Assembly (NCBI GenBank): GCA_035560795.1
Contig: DATMYV010000037.1
Span: 1-33,464, forward strand
Direction of reading: 5' to 3'
DNA length: 33,464 nt
DNA from: Longilinea sp035560795
GTDB lineage: Bacteria > Chloroflexota > Anaerolineae > Anaerolineales > Anaerolineaceae
The position numbers and the translations under genes are program-made. This document shows positions 24,226 through 31,522 of the stretch, in pieces; the stretch's first letter is position 1, and every line of letters starts with the position of its first letter. The notes below the pieces were generated by a model. It searched no databases, was not told the DNA's origin, and was given only the letters and a program-made list of their open reading frames with translations.

Positions 24226-25689
24226 TTAGATTTTTTCTGGCAGCCAGCAGCACAACACAAGTTCTTTGGCTGCGCGAACTTCGTCAAGGCGTCCAACAGG
24301 CGCATTGTGCGGCGCGTCGTGCAGCAATTCTGGCGATGTTTTGGCTTCATCCGCGATCTTGATGAGCACATCGGCAAATCGATCGAGGGTCTGTTTATTC
24401 TCTGTTTCGGTTGGCTCGATCATCAATGCTTCATGGACGATCAACGGGAAGTAGTTGGTTGGTGGATGGAAGTCATAATCCATCAGCCGTTTGGCAATAT
24501 CCAATGCATGAACTTCCGGCGCGTCTGCAAGATGCCCTTCCATGACGAACTCGTGCATGCAAATTCTGTCGAATGGAACATGGTAAGTTTTGCGGAGGCG
24601 TGCCAACAGGTAATTGGCGTTTAATACCGCACAGTTGGCGATATCGCGTAACCCCTCAGGGCCATGCATGCTGATATACGTATAGGCGCGCACCATCATT
24701 CCAAACTGACCATGGAATGATTTCATCCGGCCGATCGTCTTTTCGGGAGTGCGAAAGCCGTAAAGGGGAGGGATTTCTTCGTCCCCTTCCTCGATGATCG
24801 AAACGACCGGTGTCGGCAAGAAATCCACCAAATGCTTGGCAACGCCAACCGGGCCAGAACCTGGTCCCCCGCCACCGTGCGGTGTAGAGAAGGTTTTGTG
24901 CAGGTTGAAGTGCATGATGTCAAAGCCAATGTCTCCCGGCCGGACGATACCCAATAGCGCGTTCAGGTTGGCGCCATCGCCGTAAACCAGACCGCCGGCC
25001 TGATGAACCAGCCGCACGACTTCTTCAACATTTTGATCGAACAAACCCAACGTATTGGGGTTCGTCAACATAAGGCCCGCGATTGTGTCATCGAGGATTG
25101 CCTTCAATCCATCGATATCGACATTGCCATTGGAATCGGTGGCAATGCCGACGACCTCGAATCCGCTCATGGCGGAGGTGGCCGGGTTGGTTCCGTGGGC
25201 TGAATCCGGAATGATGATTTTGGTCCGTTTGGTGTCACCTCGCGATTGATGGTATGCACGAATGATCAACACGCCGGTGTATTCGCCCTGAGCACCAGCG
25301 GAAGGCTGCAATGTCACTGCAGCCATGCCGCAAATTTCTGCCAGCCAAAGCTGCAATTCATACATCATAGCCAGGTTTCCCTGCACGGTCTCTACTGGCT
25401 GTAGAGGATGCGAAAAGGCAAAACCTGGAAGACGGGCAACATCCTCGTTGATCTTGGGATTGTATTTCATGGTGCACGACCCCAAGGGGTATAGGGTTGA
25501 GTCAATCGCGTAATTGAGGTGGGAAAGATTGGTGAAATGGCGAATGATGTCCAGTTCAGCAACTTCGGGCATGGGTAGATCCGCGCGGATCAGACCGGCT
25601 GGTAGCGGCGTTTCAGGCACATCGCAGGCGGGGTATCGAAAACCTATGCGGCCAGGAGATGAAATTTCATAAATCGTTGCTTCAGTCAT
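24226..25689 (-). CDS. gcvPB: Glycine dehydrogenase (decarboxylating) subunit 2
   Basis: This is the PLP-binding half of the split P-protein of the glycine cleavage system. It decarboxylates glycine with GcvPA and passes the aminomethyl group to lipoyl-GcvH. The 487-residue protein has YPLGSCTMKYNPK (67-79), QPSAGAQGEYTG (128-139), PDSAHGTNPA (161-170) and the PLP lysine K265 in FNLHKTFSTPHGGGGPG. Its ATG overlaps the end of gcvPA by 8 nt and is preceded by GGAGGTGA. It is the last gene of gcvH-gcvPA-gcvPB. Confidence 0.97.
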   Translation of the reverse strand: MTEATIYEISSPGRIGFRYPACDVPETPLPAGLIRADLPMPEVAELDIIRHFTNLSHLNYAIDSTLYPLGSCTMKYNPKINEDVARLPGFAFSHPLQPVETVQGNLAMMYELQLWLAEICGMAAVTLQPSAGAQGEYTGVLIIRAYHQSRGDTKRTKIIIPDSAHGTNPATSAMSGFEVVGIATDSNGNVDIDGLKAILDDTIAGLMLTNPNTLGLFDQNVEEVVRLVHQAGGLVYGDGANLNALLGIVRPGDIGFDIMHFNLHKTFSTPHGGGGPGSGPVGVAKHLVDFLPTPVVSIIEEGDEEIPPLYGFRTPEKTIGRMKSFHGQFGMMVRAYTYISMHGPEGLRDIANCAVLNANYLLARLRKTYHVPFDRICMHEFVMEGHLADAPEVHALDIAKRLMDYDFHPPTNYFPLIVHEALMIEPTETENKQTLDRFADVLIKIADEAKTSPELLHDAPHNAPVGRLDEVRAAKELVLCCWLPEKI

Positions 25690-27025
25690 GGTTCACCTCC
25701 GCCAATACTTCACATAGCGCATCGATATCATCCTTGCTGACCATTTCGGTTACCGCAATGAGCATGTGGCCATTCAGTGCCGGGTAGTCTTTGCCCAGAT
25801 CATATCCGCCTAAAATGCCGTGATCGAGAAGGTGAAGATTGGTATCCTCCACTGATTTGGGGCATTTGACGATAAACTCATGGAAATAAGGCGCAGGCGT
25901 CTTGACTTCGTACCCTGGAACTTTGCCGATTTGCGCGGCAGCATAATGTGCTTTTTGATAGCACAGGTTTGCAACCTGCCGTAAACCGCTCTTTCCGACA
26001 AAACTCATGTAGACCGTGGCCGCAAGAGCCATCAGACCCTGGTTTGTACAAATATTCGAGGTAGCCTTTTCCCGCCGGATGTGTTGCTCGCGGGCAGTAA
26101 GCGTCAGTACATAACCGCGCCGGCCTTTACCGTCGATGGATTCGCCGACAAGCCGGCCTGCAATCTTCCGCACATATTCTTTTTTGGTCGCGAAAATGCC
26201 AAGGTAAGGACCGCCGTAGGAAAGCGGAATCCCAAGAGGCTGACCTTCTCCCACAACGATATCTGCTCCCATGGCGCCTGGAGTTTTGAGGACTCCCAAG
26301 GCTATCGGATTGACAGCAACAGCGACCAGAGCCCCAACTTCATGTGCTTTTTCGATCAAGGCAGTGAAATCAAAAATCCGGCCAAAAAAGTCAGGGTATT
26401 GGACTACCAGCAGGGCAGTGTTGTCGTTGAGCAGCGCCGTAAGATCATTTGGTTTCCCAAGTGGTTCAGAATCGCATCCAAGCAATTCGTGTTCATATCC
26501 GCTCATATAGGTTTTGACTACATCCCGATATTGCGGATTGAGGCTTGGAGACAATATGAACCGGGTGCGTTTGCCACGGAAATGTGAGTACGCCATAACC
26601 GCTGCTTCAGCGGTTGCTGTGGCGCCATCATAATGGGAGGCATTGCTAACATCCATACCAGTCAGATTGGCTATCAGGCTCTGGTACTCAAAAATTGCCT
26701 GCAAAGTGCCCTGGGATACTTCCGGTTGATACGGCGTATAAGCAGTCAAGAACTCGCCCCGGCGAATGATGGCGTCAACGACTGCTGGCGTGTAATGATA
26801 ATAGGCTCCGGCACCGAGGAAGCAAGCCAGATCATGGGCGGTTTCATTGGCACCAGCCAACTCCTCCATCTGCATGAGGGCTTCCATTTCGGTAAATGCT
26901 GGAGGTAAATCAAGTAAGGGAAAGCGGTGCGCAGCCGGAACATCGGCAAACAGGTCGTCCAATTTGTGAACGCCAATTACGCGCAGCATCTCCTCGCGGT
27001 CGGCATCGGTATGTGGAGTAAACAT
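25682..27025 (-). CDS. gcvPA: Glycine dehydrogenase (decarboxylating) subunit 1
   Basis: This is the N-terminal half of the split glycine decarboxylase; it lacks the PLP lysine and works as a complex with GcvPB. The 447-residue protein shows the family blocks FLGAGAYYHYTPAVVD, YTPYQPEVSQGTLQAIFEYQ, SHYDGATATAEA and TAREQHIRREKATSNICTNQ. It starts 11 nt after the gcvH stop. The nearest Shine-Dalgarno (AAAGGAG) is about 15 nt upstream, longer than usual. The overlap with gcvPB suggests coupled translation of the two subunits. Confidence 0.97.
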   Translation of the reverse strand: MFTPHTDADREEMLRVIGVHKLDDLFADVPAAHRFPLLDLPPAFTEMEALMQMEELAGANETAHDLACFLGAGAYYHYTPAVVDAIIRRGEFLTAYTPYQPEVSQGTLQAIFEYQSLIANLTGMDVSNASHYDGATATAEAAVMAYSHFRGKRTRFILSPSLNPQYRDVVKTYMSGYEHELLGCDSEPLGKPNDLTALLNDNTALLVVQYPDFFGRIFDFTALIEKAHEVGALVAVAVNPIALGVLKTPGAMGADIVVGEGQPLGIPLSYGGPYLGIFATKKEYVRKIAGRLVGESIDGKGRRGYVLTLTAREQHIRREKATSNICTNQGLMALAATVYMSFVGKSGLRQVANLCYQKAHYAAAQIGKVPGYEVKTPAPYFHEFIVKCPKSVEDTNLHLLDHGILGGYDLGKDYPALNGHMLIAVTEMVSKDDIDALCEVLAEVNHD

Positions 27026-27036
27026 ATGCTTTTGAT

Positions 27037-27420
27037 TTACTCCTTTGTATGCTTCTCGTAACCTGCAGCGTCCATCAGGTTGTCTAATTCGGCAAGGTTT
27101 TCCATCTCAATTTTGATCATCCAGGCCTTCCCATACGGATCTGTGTTCACCAATTCAGGCGTCTGTGGAAGATCTTCATTGACGGCAACAACCTTGCCAG
27201 AAACAGGTAAATTGACATCCGCGGCAGCTTTCACCGATTCAACCGTCGCAATGGTGGATTTCTTGGCCACCTTGTCGCCAACGCTTACGGTTACCTCCAC
27301 GAACACTACGTCAGAGAGTTGTTCCTGAGCGTGATCCGTGACACCGATCGTGGCGATGTTTCCATCGACTTTTACCCACTCGTCCGTGCTGGTGTATTTC
27401 AAATTGCTGGGGATATTCAT
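27037..27420 (-). CDS. gcvH: Glycine cleavage system H protein
   Basis: This 127-residue lipoyl carrier shuttles the aminomethyl group between P and T proteins. The lipoylated lysine is K64 in VESVKAA, with family blocks STDEWVK, IGVTDHAQEQLSDVVFVEV and NTDPYGKAWM. The start at 27420 is chosen because GGAGG lies a few nt upstream. A longer open frame to 27459 would add 13 residues with no homology and would run into the terminator of the riboswitch. It is the first gene behind the glycine riboswitch. Confidence 0.96.
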   Translation of the reverse strand: MNIPSNLKYTSTDEWVKVDGNIATIGVTDHAQEQLSDVVFVEVTVSVGDKVAKKSTIATVESVKAAADVNLPVSGKVVAVNEDLPQTPELVNTDPYGKAWMIKIEMENLAELDNLMDAAGYEKHTKE

Positions 27421-27449
27421 TTTTTCCTCCGACAAAATAGGGTGGATAG

Positions 27450-27479
27450 AAAAAGGCACGCACCGAGAAAGTGCGCGCC
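27450..27479 (-). terminator. Expression-platform terminator of the glycine riboswitch
   Basis: On the minus strand a 9-bp GC-rich stem (GGCGCGCAC / GTGCGTGCC, one G-U pair) is followed by TTTTT. It sits between the second aptamer and the gcvH Shine-Dalgarno, so glycine binding most likely decides whether this hairpin forms. Confidence 0.85.
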
Positions 27480-27647
27480 CCCTGTAAATGACCTGAGAGA
27501 TTCGCCCAATGGGTTTGCCCCTTCGGTGTCTTTCGACTTTCCAGAGATAATTGTGAGCAGGGTCCTTTTTACCTGAGAGATTCGCGTTTGGAATGCCTTG
27601 CCAAACGTTTGCCCCTTCGGCGCCAGTGTTTAATTGGTCTCTTCTCT
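27479..27647 (-). promoter_or_regulatory. Tandem glycine riboswitch (two aptamers)
   Basis: Two aptamer copies are visible on the minus strand. Each has CCGAAGGGGCAA followed by GCGAATCTCTCAGG, the conserved glycine-aptamer core. The first aptamer (about 27647-27561) has a longer P3 arm (ACGTTTGGCAAGG...CCAAACG). The second (about 27550-27479) is more compact, and a linker of about 10 nt joins them. With the adjacent terminator it should be an ON switch for gcvH-gcvPA-gcvPB when glycine is in excess, as in other bacteria. Confidence 0.95.
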
Positions 27648-27741
27648 GTTCACTTTATTCATTTGACGTACGTAGTGCTGGAATTGAGTGATCCTCTGAA
27701 AATTCATGGAACAGGAGATGTAAGAAACTGTTCTTCGAAAA

Positions 27742-27750
27742 ATTATACCA
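27742..27750 (-). promoter_or_regulatory. Extended -10 promoter, probable gcv leader promoter
   Basis: On the minus strand TGGTATAAT is a full extended -10 element with no good -35. Initiation near 27735 would give a leader that includes the whole tandem riboswitch. Confidence 0.55.
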
Positions 27751-27788
27751 GAATTCACATTTGCCGGTTTGCATAGGATGTTCCAAAA

Positions 27789-27911
27789 TCAAGGCTCGAT
27801 TGGGTAATTTGCGTCCGCCCATCCCCGGAAGCCTCCCAGAAGGGGAGTAACATGGGTGTAGCCTGCGTCCAGAAGTAGCCGCGCTGCACGAGCGCTGGAT
27901 TGTTCAGCCGG
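27789..27911 (-). other. In-frame continuation of the rhodanese domain past a UGA codon
   Basis: Reading straight through the UGA at 27914-27912 gives 40 further residues that complete a rhodanese domain: PAEQSSARAARLLLDAGYTH followed by a PLLGGFRGWADANYPIEP tail, ending at a second TGA (27791-27789). The frame is unbroken and the conservation pattern (GY..V..L.GGF..W...YP.EP) is normal. This stretch is therefore either translated by UGA readthrough as selenocysteine or is the stranded end of a gene with a single nonsense mutation. Confidence 0.75.
27879..27898 (-). promoter_or_regulatory. Possible bacterial SECIS-like hairpin
   Basis: In the mRNA sense, CC-A-GCGCT / AGCGC-GG forms a 7-bp stem with one bulged A and a 5-nt loop CGUGC. 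The stem begins 13 nt after the UGA and the apical loop about 21 nt after it. The bacterial SECIS pattern expects an apical loop within roughly 16-37 nt and a G among its first nucleotides. GC-rich coding DNA forms such hairpins by chance, so this is only suggestive. Confidence 0.35.
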
Positions 27912-28280
27912 TCAGGTGCAATAGGGAATGATCCAAGCCTGTAAATCCATTTGAGGAATTTGAACCTCGAGTTGATCGAGGGGGAGATTTGTCGCGCCGG
28001 CAATATGGCTTTGTTTGAAATTGTCCACCGACCTCACATCAATAAAAATAACCGCCTTATTTTGGAAAGCACTGTAGGCGTCTCCAAGGCTTACGCGAGT
28101 TATTTCGGGATAGGGAATTTCGCTGGTAACGGTGGGTTGAATTGCCCCAACCTGTGCCGTATTTGTTTGTGACATGAACAACTGCCAGATTAGCACAATA
28201 ATGATAAGGACAATTCCTGCCGCAATCAGGATCAATGGAACGGCACTGTTGGTATCATTGTTCTTATTGCTTCTTGCCAT
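27912..28280 (-). CDS. Membrane-anchored rhodanese-like protein, interrupted by in-frame UGA
   Basis: The protein has one N-terminal membrane segment (about residues 13-35) and then a rhodanese (sulfurtransferase) domain facing outside the cytoplasm: FIDVRS...F..SHI.GA.NLPL and the catalytic-loop cysteine in IIPYCT. Conventional translation stops at residue 122, two residues after that cysteine, which removes the rest of the active-site loop and the last two helices. The reading frame continues intact for 40 codons past the UGA. In relatives the position after YCT is commonly Cys or Trp (from memory). A selenoprotein, a recent pseudogene and a sequencing error are all possible. AAGAGG lies before the ATG. 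It follows the ybaK-like gene at 70 bp on the same strand. Confidence 0.75.
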   Translation of the reverse strand: MARSNKNNDTNSAVPLILIAAGIVLIIIVLIWQLFMSQTNTAQVGAIQPTVTSEIPYPEITRVSLGDAYSAFQNKAVIFIDVRSVDNFKQSHIAGATNLPLDQLEVQIPQMDLQAWIIPYCT

Positions 28281-28350
28281 CAGTAACCTCTTATCGTGGA
28301 ATGACTTATAGAAATGGTAAATGATGATGATAAGAATTGGGTGAAAAATA

Positions 28351-28830
28351 TTAAGTTAATGCTGTAATTTCTATATTTTCGATCAGCCGGGGTAAGAGGT
28401 TGGAAATGAGGATTATAGCAAATCCCTTCTTCCCTGAACCTAAAGAAATTTGCGGATATGTAAATACACTTGGATCTGCAATAATGCGCGTTGGGTGAAG
28501 TAAGCCAAAAGGCGTCACTGCCCCAATTTCGTAACCTGTATAATCAATCACGTCTTGAGGAGATGCCAGTGAAATGCGGCGTTCTCCCAGATAAGCTCGT
28601 AGTGCTTTCCATGAAATTTGCCGATCGCCTGCCATTAAAACCAATACAAATTGACCGCTGGATTGGCGGAATAAAATACTCCGGATTATCTGGTCTGGGT
28701 TCTGTCCGCGTTCCTCTGCAGCTTGTTGTAAGGTTGTGATTTTGTGGATATGTTGAAAGACCTGAAATGAGGTCTTCGTGTCTTCCAATGCTTTAGTTGC
28801 AGGGGTCTCGAGGGATTCTATCAAAGGCAT
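28351..28830 (-). CDS. YbaK/EbsC-type aminoacyl-tRNA deacylase
   Basis: This 159-residue single-domain protein belongs to the YbaK/ProX editing family, which hydrolyses mischarged tRNAs such as Cys- or Ala-tRNA-Pro in trans. Visible family blocks are QIIRSILFR, FVLVLMAGDRQISWKALRAYLG with the conserved lysine, LASPQDVIDYTGYEIGAVTPFGL and a late LGSGKKG. Length is typical. It begins 9 nt after the radical SAM stop with no strong Shine-Dalgarno, so the two are likely co-transcribed. Which tRNA it edits cannot be told from the sequence. Confidence 0.88.
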   Translation of the reverse strand: MPLIESLETPATKALEDTKTSFQVFQHIHKITTLQQAAEERGQNPDQIIRSILFRQSSGQFVLVLMAGDRQISWKALRAYLGERRISLASPQDVIDYTGYEIGAVTPFGLLHPTRIIADPSVFTYPQISLGSGKKGFAIILISNLLPRLIENIEITALT

Positions 28831-28839
28831 GCTGTGATC

Positions 28840-29991
28840 TTACCACAACGACATTTGGCGGTCAGGTTTTTTGCCATTGACCAATATATATGGTCCAGCC
28901 TTATCGAGGGGTATGCCAAGCCGCTGCAGATCGGACAGCCCTTGAATGGTGTTTTTCCGGCGTTCTTTGAGGATTCTTCTGGCAGTTTTGACTCCGATTC
29001 CTGGTATACGAAGGAGTTGTGACGATTCTGCCTGGGTGATTTCAACTGGCTGCTCGCTTAAGTTCAGTTTTGCCCAGGCTAGCTTGGGGTCAATTTCCAA
29101 TGGTAAGGATCCGCCAGCCAGAAATGGTAAATCTTCCAGGTCATAGCCATAATCACGCAACAGAAAAGCGGACTGGTATAAGCGTAGCTGCCTGATTGGG
29201 TTTTCAGGAGGCTGGTCTTGGAGAGGCGTATCAGCAACCGGTGTAAACGCCGAATAATAGGTACGTGCCAGACGTAAATTACGGAAGAGAAATTCGCTGG
29301 TAGAGAGCAACTCGAGATCGGTTTCGCCCACCGCGCCGACCACGAACTGGGTGGTTAATGACGGCCACCGGCCTTTCCAGGCAAACTCCGGGGATAATGA
29401 CTGCCGTATCTCTTCTGCCCATTGCAACGGTGTGAATAGCTCTTTCCAATAATCTTTGTGTGGCGCCAGGGTGCCCAACCTGTGTTCATTCGGTGATTCG
29501 AGATTGATCGATATGCGGTCAGCGAGCTGCATGGCTCGTTCGACCTGGCTTTTCTCAGCACCAGGCATGATCTTTAAATGCAGGTAACCGCGATAACCCA
29601 GTTTATTCCGTAGAATTTCTGCCGAAGCGAGTAACCGATCTTGTGTCTTCATACCGCCGCCGGCGATGCCTGAACTGAGAAATAAGCCTTCTACCAACCC
29701 CGCATGATGCATTTTTAAGAATGCCGTGCTTAATTCATCCGGTCGTAGAGTCTCACGGCGAAAATCCCGCCCAGCCCTGAAAGGACAATAAAGGCAATCC
29801 CGCTCGCAGGCGGAGGTCAACAAAGTCTTGAGCAGCTTTACCCGTTTACCGCCAGCCGCAGCCGCAAACACGACACCTGGCTGGCTTTGGGGTGAAATTC
29901 CACAGGTAACCGGTGCACCGGTTGAAAAATCCCCATCGGTTTCGAGAGCCATATGTTCTGTCAAGCGATCGATTCTACCGGACACATCCAT
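28840..29991 (-). CDS. Radical SAM protein with helix-hairpin-helix, putative DNA modification/repair type
   Basis: This 383-residue protein has the radical SAM cluster C62-x3-C66-x2-C69 (CERDCLYC), a following GLFLSSG block, ISINLESPNEHRL typical of the family often annotated as putative DNA modification/repair radical SAM protein, and a C-terminal helix-hairpin-helix (LLRIPGIGVKTARRIL, 326-341) that would bind DNA. Its chemistry is not established. The partner gene often seen beside such proteins (DUF4130/uracil-glycosylase-like) is absent here. The ATG lies only six nt after a TATAAT with a well-placed -35, so the mRNA is probably leaderless; no Shine-Dalgarno is present. It heads a likely operon with the YbaK-like gene. 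Confidence 0.9.
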   Translation of the reverse strand: MDVSGRIDRLTEHMALETDGDFSTGAPVTCGISPQSQPGVVFAAAAGGKRVKLLKTLLTSACERDCLYCPFRAGRDFRRETLRPDELSTAFLKMHHAGLVEGLFLSSGIAGGGMKTQDRLLASAEILRNKLGYRGYLHLKIMPGAEKSQVERAMQLADRISINLESPNEHRLGTLAPHKDYWKELFTPLQWAEEIRQSLSPEFAWKGRWPSLTTQFVVGAVGETDLELLSTSEFLFRNLRLARTYYSAFTPVADTPLQDQPPENPIRQLRLYQSAFLLRDYGYDLEDLPFLAGGSLPLEIDPKLAWAKLNLSEQPVEITQAESSQLLRIPGIGVKTARRILKERRKNTIQGLSDLQRLGIPLDKAGPYILVNGKKPDRQMSLW

Positions 29992-29997
29992 GGATCA

Positions 29998-30026
29998 ATT
30001 ATAGAACAAATGTATTATCATTTCAA
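29998..30026 (-). promoter_or_regulatory. Sigma-70-type promoter giving a leaderless radical SAM mRNA
   Basis: On the minus strand TTGAAA (30026-30021), a 17-bp spacer and TATAAT (30003-29998) are near consensus. The gene's ATG begins at 29991, six nt after the -10, which is where transcription should start. Confidence 0.8.
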
Positions 30027-30028
30027 GT

Positions 30029-30058
30029 AAAAAAAAATGCCCGGATTTACCCGGGCAT
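30029..30058 (-). terminator. Intrinsic terminator of the DUF4342 gene
   Basis: On the minus strand ATGCCCGG / CCGGGCAT (8 bp, 6-nt loop) is followed by a run of T residues. It lies 11 bp after the DUF4342 stop and abuts the -35 of the next gene. Confidence 0.92.
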
Positions 30059-30069
30059 ATGGGAAGTAA

Positions 30070-30357
30070 TTATTCTACGGTCGGGTCTTTCGGTGTATCC
30101 TGGGTGCCTTCAACTCGTTCCACTAGGATAGTCAGGTTGACTGCAAGTGCGGCAATGGCGCCGATCGCAGCCCAAACTGGCAGCAAAACTACACCAACCA
30201 CACCGATGGTCAACGGAATTTCAATGAGCGTTTGCCCTTGTTCGTTTTTTATCACGATGCGGCGAATATTGCCTTGATGAAGCAATTCTCTGATTTTTGC
30301 CACCACGGCATCGCCGTCTACTTTATACTCTTCATGACGAACATCATCGCTATTCAT
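30070..30357 (-). CDS. DUF4342 domain-containing small membrane protein
   Basis: This 95-residue protein matches the DUF4342 pattern: an N-terminal EEYKVDGDAVVAKIRELLHQ helix, the strand pair NIRRIVIKNEQGQTLIEIPL, then a hydrophobic segment TIGVVGVVLLPVWAAIGAIA and a short charged tail. Function is unknown in the family; a membrane-associated role is inferred from the hydrophobic stretch. AGGAGA before the ATG supports the start. It has its own terminator; I could not identify a convincing promoter. Confidence 0.9.
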   Translation of the reverse strand: MNSDDVRHEEYKVDGDAVVAKIRELLHQGNIRRIVIKNEQGQTLIEIPLTIGVVGVVLLPVWAAIGAIAALAVNLTILVERVEGTQDTPKDPTVE

Positions 30358-30393
30358 GTCAATCTCCTCTGCTTATTTTCGTAGTGAAATTAG

Positions 30394-30543
30394 TTACTGT
30401 GGATTCGTGTATTCTAGATATCGACCTTTCTCCATCTTAGTGAGTTCAGCGTAGCGTCCAACTGAGAAATGGATAGTCTCTATCCTGTACCGGGGAACAG
30501 GTTTGCGGGTTTTATCGAAATAATACTGTATCGAACCGACCAA
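30394..30543 (-). other. Short open stretch in the DUF1028-DUF4342 gap, coding status doubtful
   Basis: The 229-bp gap holds one minus-strand frame open for 55 sense codons (from after a TGA at 30562 to a TAA at 30394). It has no ATG near its front; a TTG at 30543 would give 49 residues rich in aromatic and basic amino acids. There is no Shine-Dalgarno and I recognise no family. It may be a gene remnant or chance. A small hairpin (GGATAG TCT CTATCC, 30471-30485) lies inside it. Confidence 0.2.
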
Positions 30544-30586
30544 TGCGGCGATGACCGTTGATCAAGCAAGAAAAATCGCGAGCCGT

Positions 30587-31510
30587 TTATGTTAACGTGA
30601 TTATTTTATTTAGTGTAATCTGGTCGCAACTGAGCAAGCCAGCCGCGGGCAGCCGCTGGAGCAAGGCGCGCATATCTGGCTGTGTCAAAAATATTGGTTT
30701 AAATATCTCGATAGCCTCATCGATTCTGCCTAAATCCACCATAGTTACTGCTTGCCAAAACGGCAATTCAAGAATTTCGGGTGCTAATTCAGCAGCCCTT
30801 CGATAGGATTCCAAAGCCGAGTCGATGTTTCCAGAAGAGAGAAAGTCATCGCCCATATTCATAAAATCGTACGCTTGATGCAAGCATATAAGGCGCCGCA
30901 ATTCTAAGAGTGGAGTCGAATGATCCTCAACTCTCAGGTCGATCAGGCGATTTGACCATGAGCGCCCTGTGTTTGCGGGTGCAACAATCAAGATTGCGGC
31001 AGATTGCATGCCGCGAATATCGCCGCCAGCAGCCTGGCCGGCTTCAAGCGAGCGCAATAATCGTTCAGCCAGGTTACCAGCAGAATCTCGATATGCCTGC
31101 GCCATGGCAGGCCAAACCGTCGGGTTTGCCATCATATTGGCTTGTACGGAGAATCCTTCACCACACTCATGGCCGGCAAATTTAATGCAACGGTCACCCG
31201 TGTGAACGGCCACATTGCCCTTGCAATCCACCATGGCCACCTGGCGAAGATCTTTTCCACTATCTAAAGCTAAAAGGCCCGTTAACGCCTGATTCGCCGT
31301 TTTTCCAACGCGCATCATCTTGAGCCCCAGGGGTCCATAACTGGGTTCGACCATCGATTGGGTCGCCACGATGCCGACGCCTGCTTCGCCCCATGGGACA
31401 AGGGTGCCAACAGAAAACCAGTGGGATTGAACTGCTACGCCCATTTCACCAGTGGATGGATCGCGCGCGACAATAGAGAAAGTATGTGCGAAAGGAAAAC
31501 GGGTTTGCAT
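30587..31510 (-). CDS. DUF1028 domain protein with C-terminal TPR
   Basis: The first 210 or so of 307 residues form a DUF1028 domain, an Ntn-hydrolase-like family. Typical blocks are HTFSIVARDPSTGEMGVAVQS, GEAGVGIVATQ, YGPLGL, QVAMVDCKGNVAVHTG and GFSVQANMM. About 225-290 is a TPR-like pair (FLSSGNIDSALESYRRAAEL.P). The enzymatic activity of DUF1028 proteins is not settled. CTGGAGA before the ATG supports the start. It begins 12 nt after the diguanylate cyclase gene, so the two share a transcript. Confidence 0.9.
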   Translation of the reverse strand: MQTRFPFAHTFSIVARDPSTGEMGVAVQSHWFSVGTLVPWGEAGVGIVATQSMVEPSYGPLGLKMMRVGKTANQALTGLLALDSGKDLRQVAMVDCKGNVAVHTGDRCIKFAGHECGEGFSVQANMMANPTVWPAMAQAYRDSAGNLAERLLRSLEAGQAAGGDIRGMQSAAILIVAPANTGRSWSNRLIDLRVEDHSTPLLELRRLICLHQAYDFMNMGDDFLSSGNIDSALESYRRAAELAPEILELPFWQAVTMVDLGRIDEAIEIFKPIFLTQPDMRALLQRLPAAGLLSCDQITLNKIITLT

Positions 31511-31522
31511 ATGTCTCCAGGA

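Noticed and set aside
27421..27459. Longer GcvH start at 27459
   Set aside because: The extra residues match nothing in GcvH and the codons overlap the riboswitch terminator; GGAGG favours 27420.
27755..28003. 82-codon minus-strand frame overlapping the rhodanese gene
   Set aside because: It is a shifted frame across the rhodanese continuation; the +0 frame past the UGA gives the conserved rhodanese residues, this one gives none.
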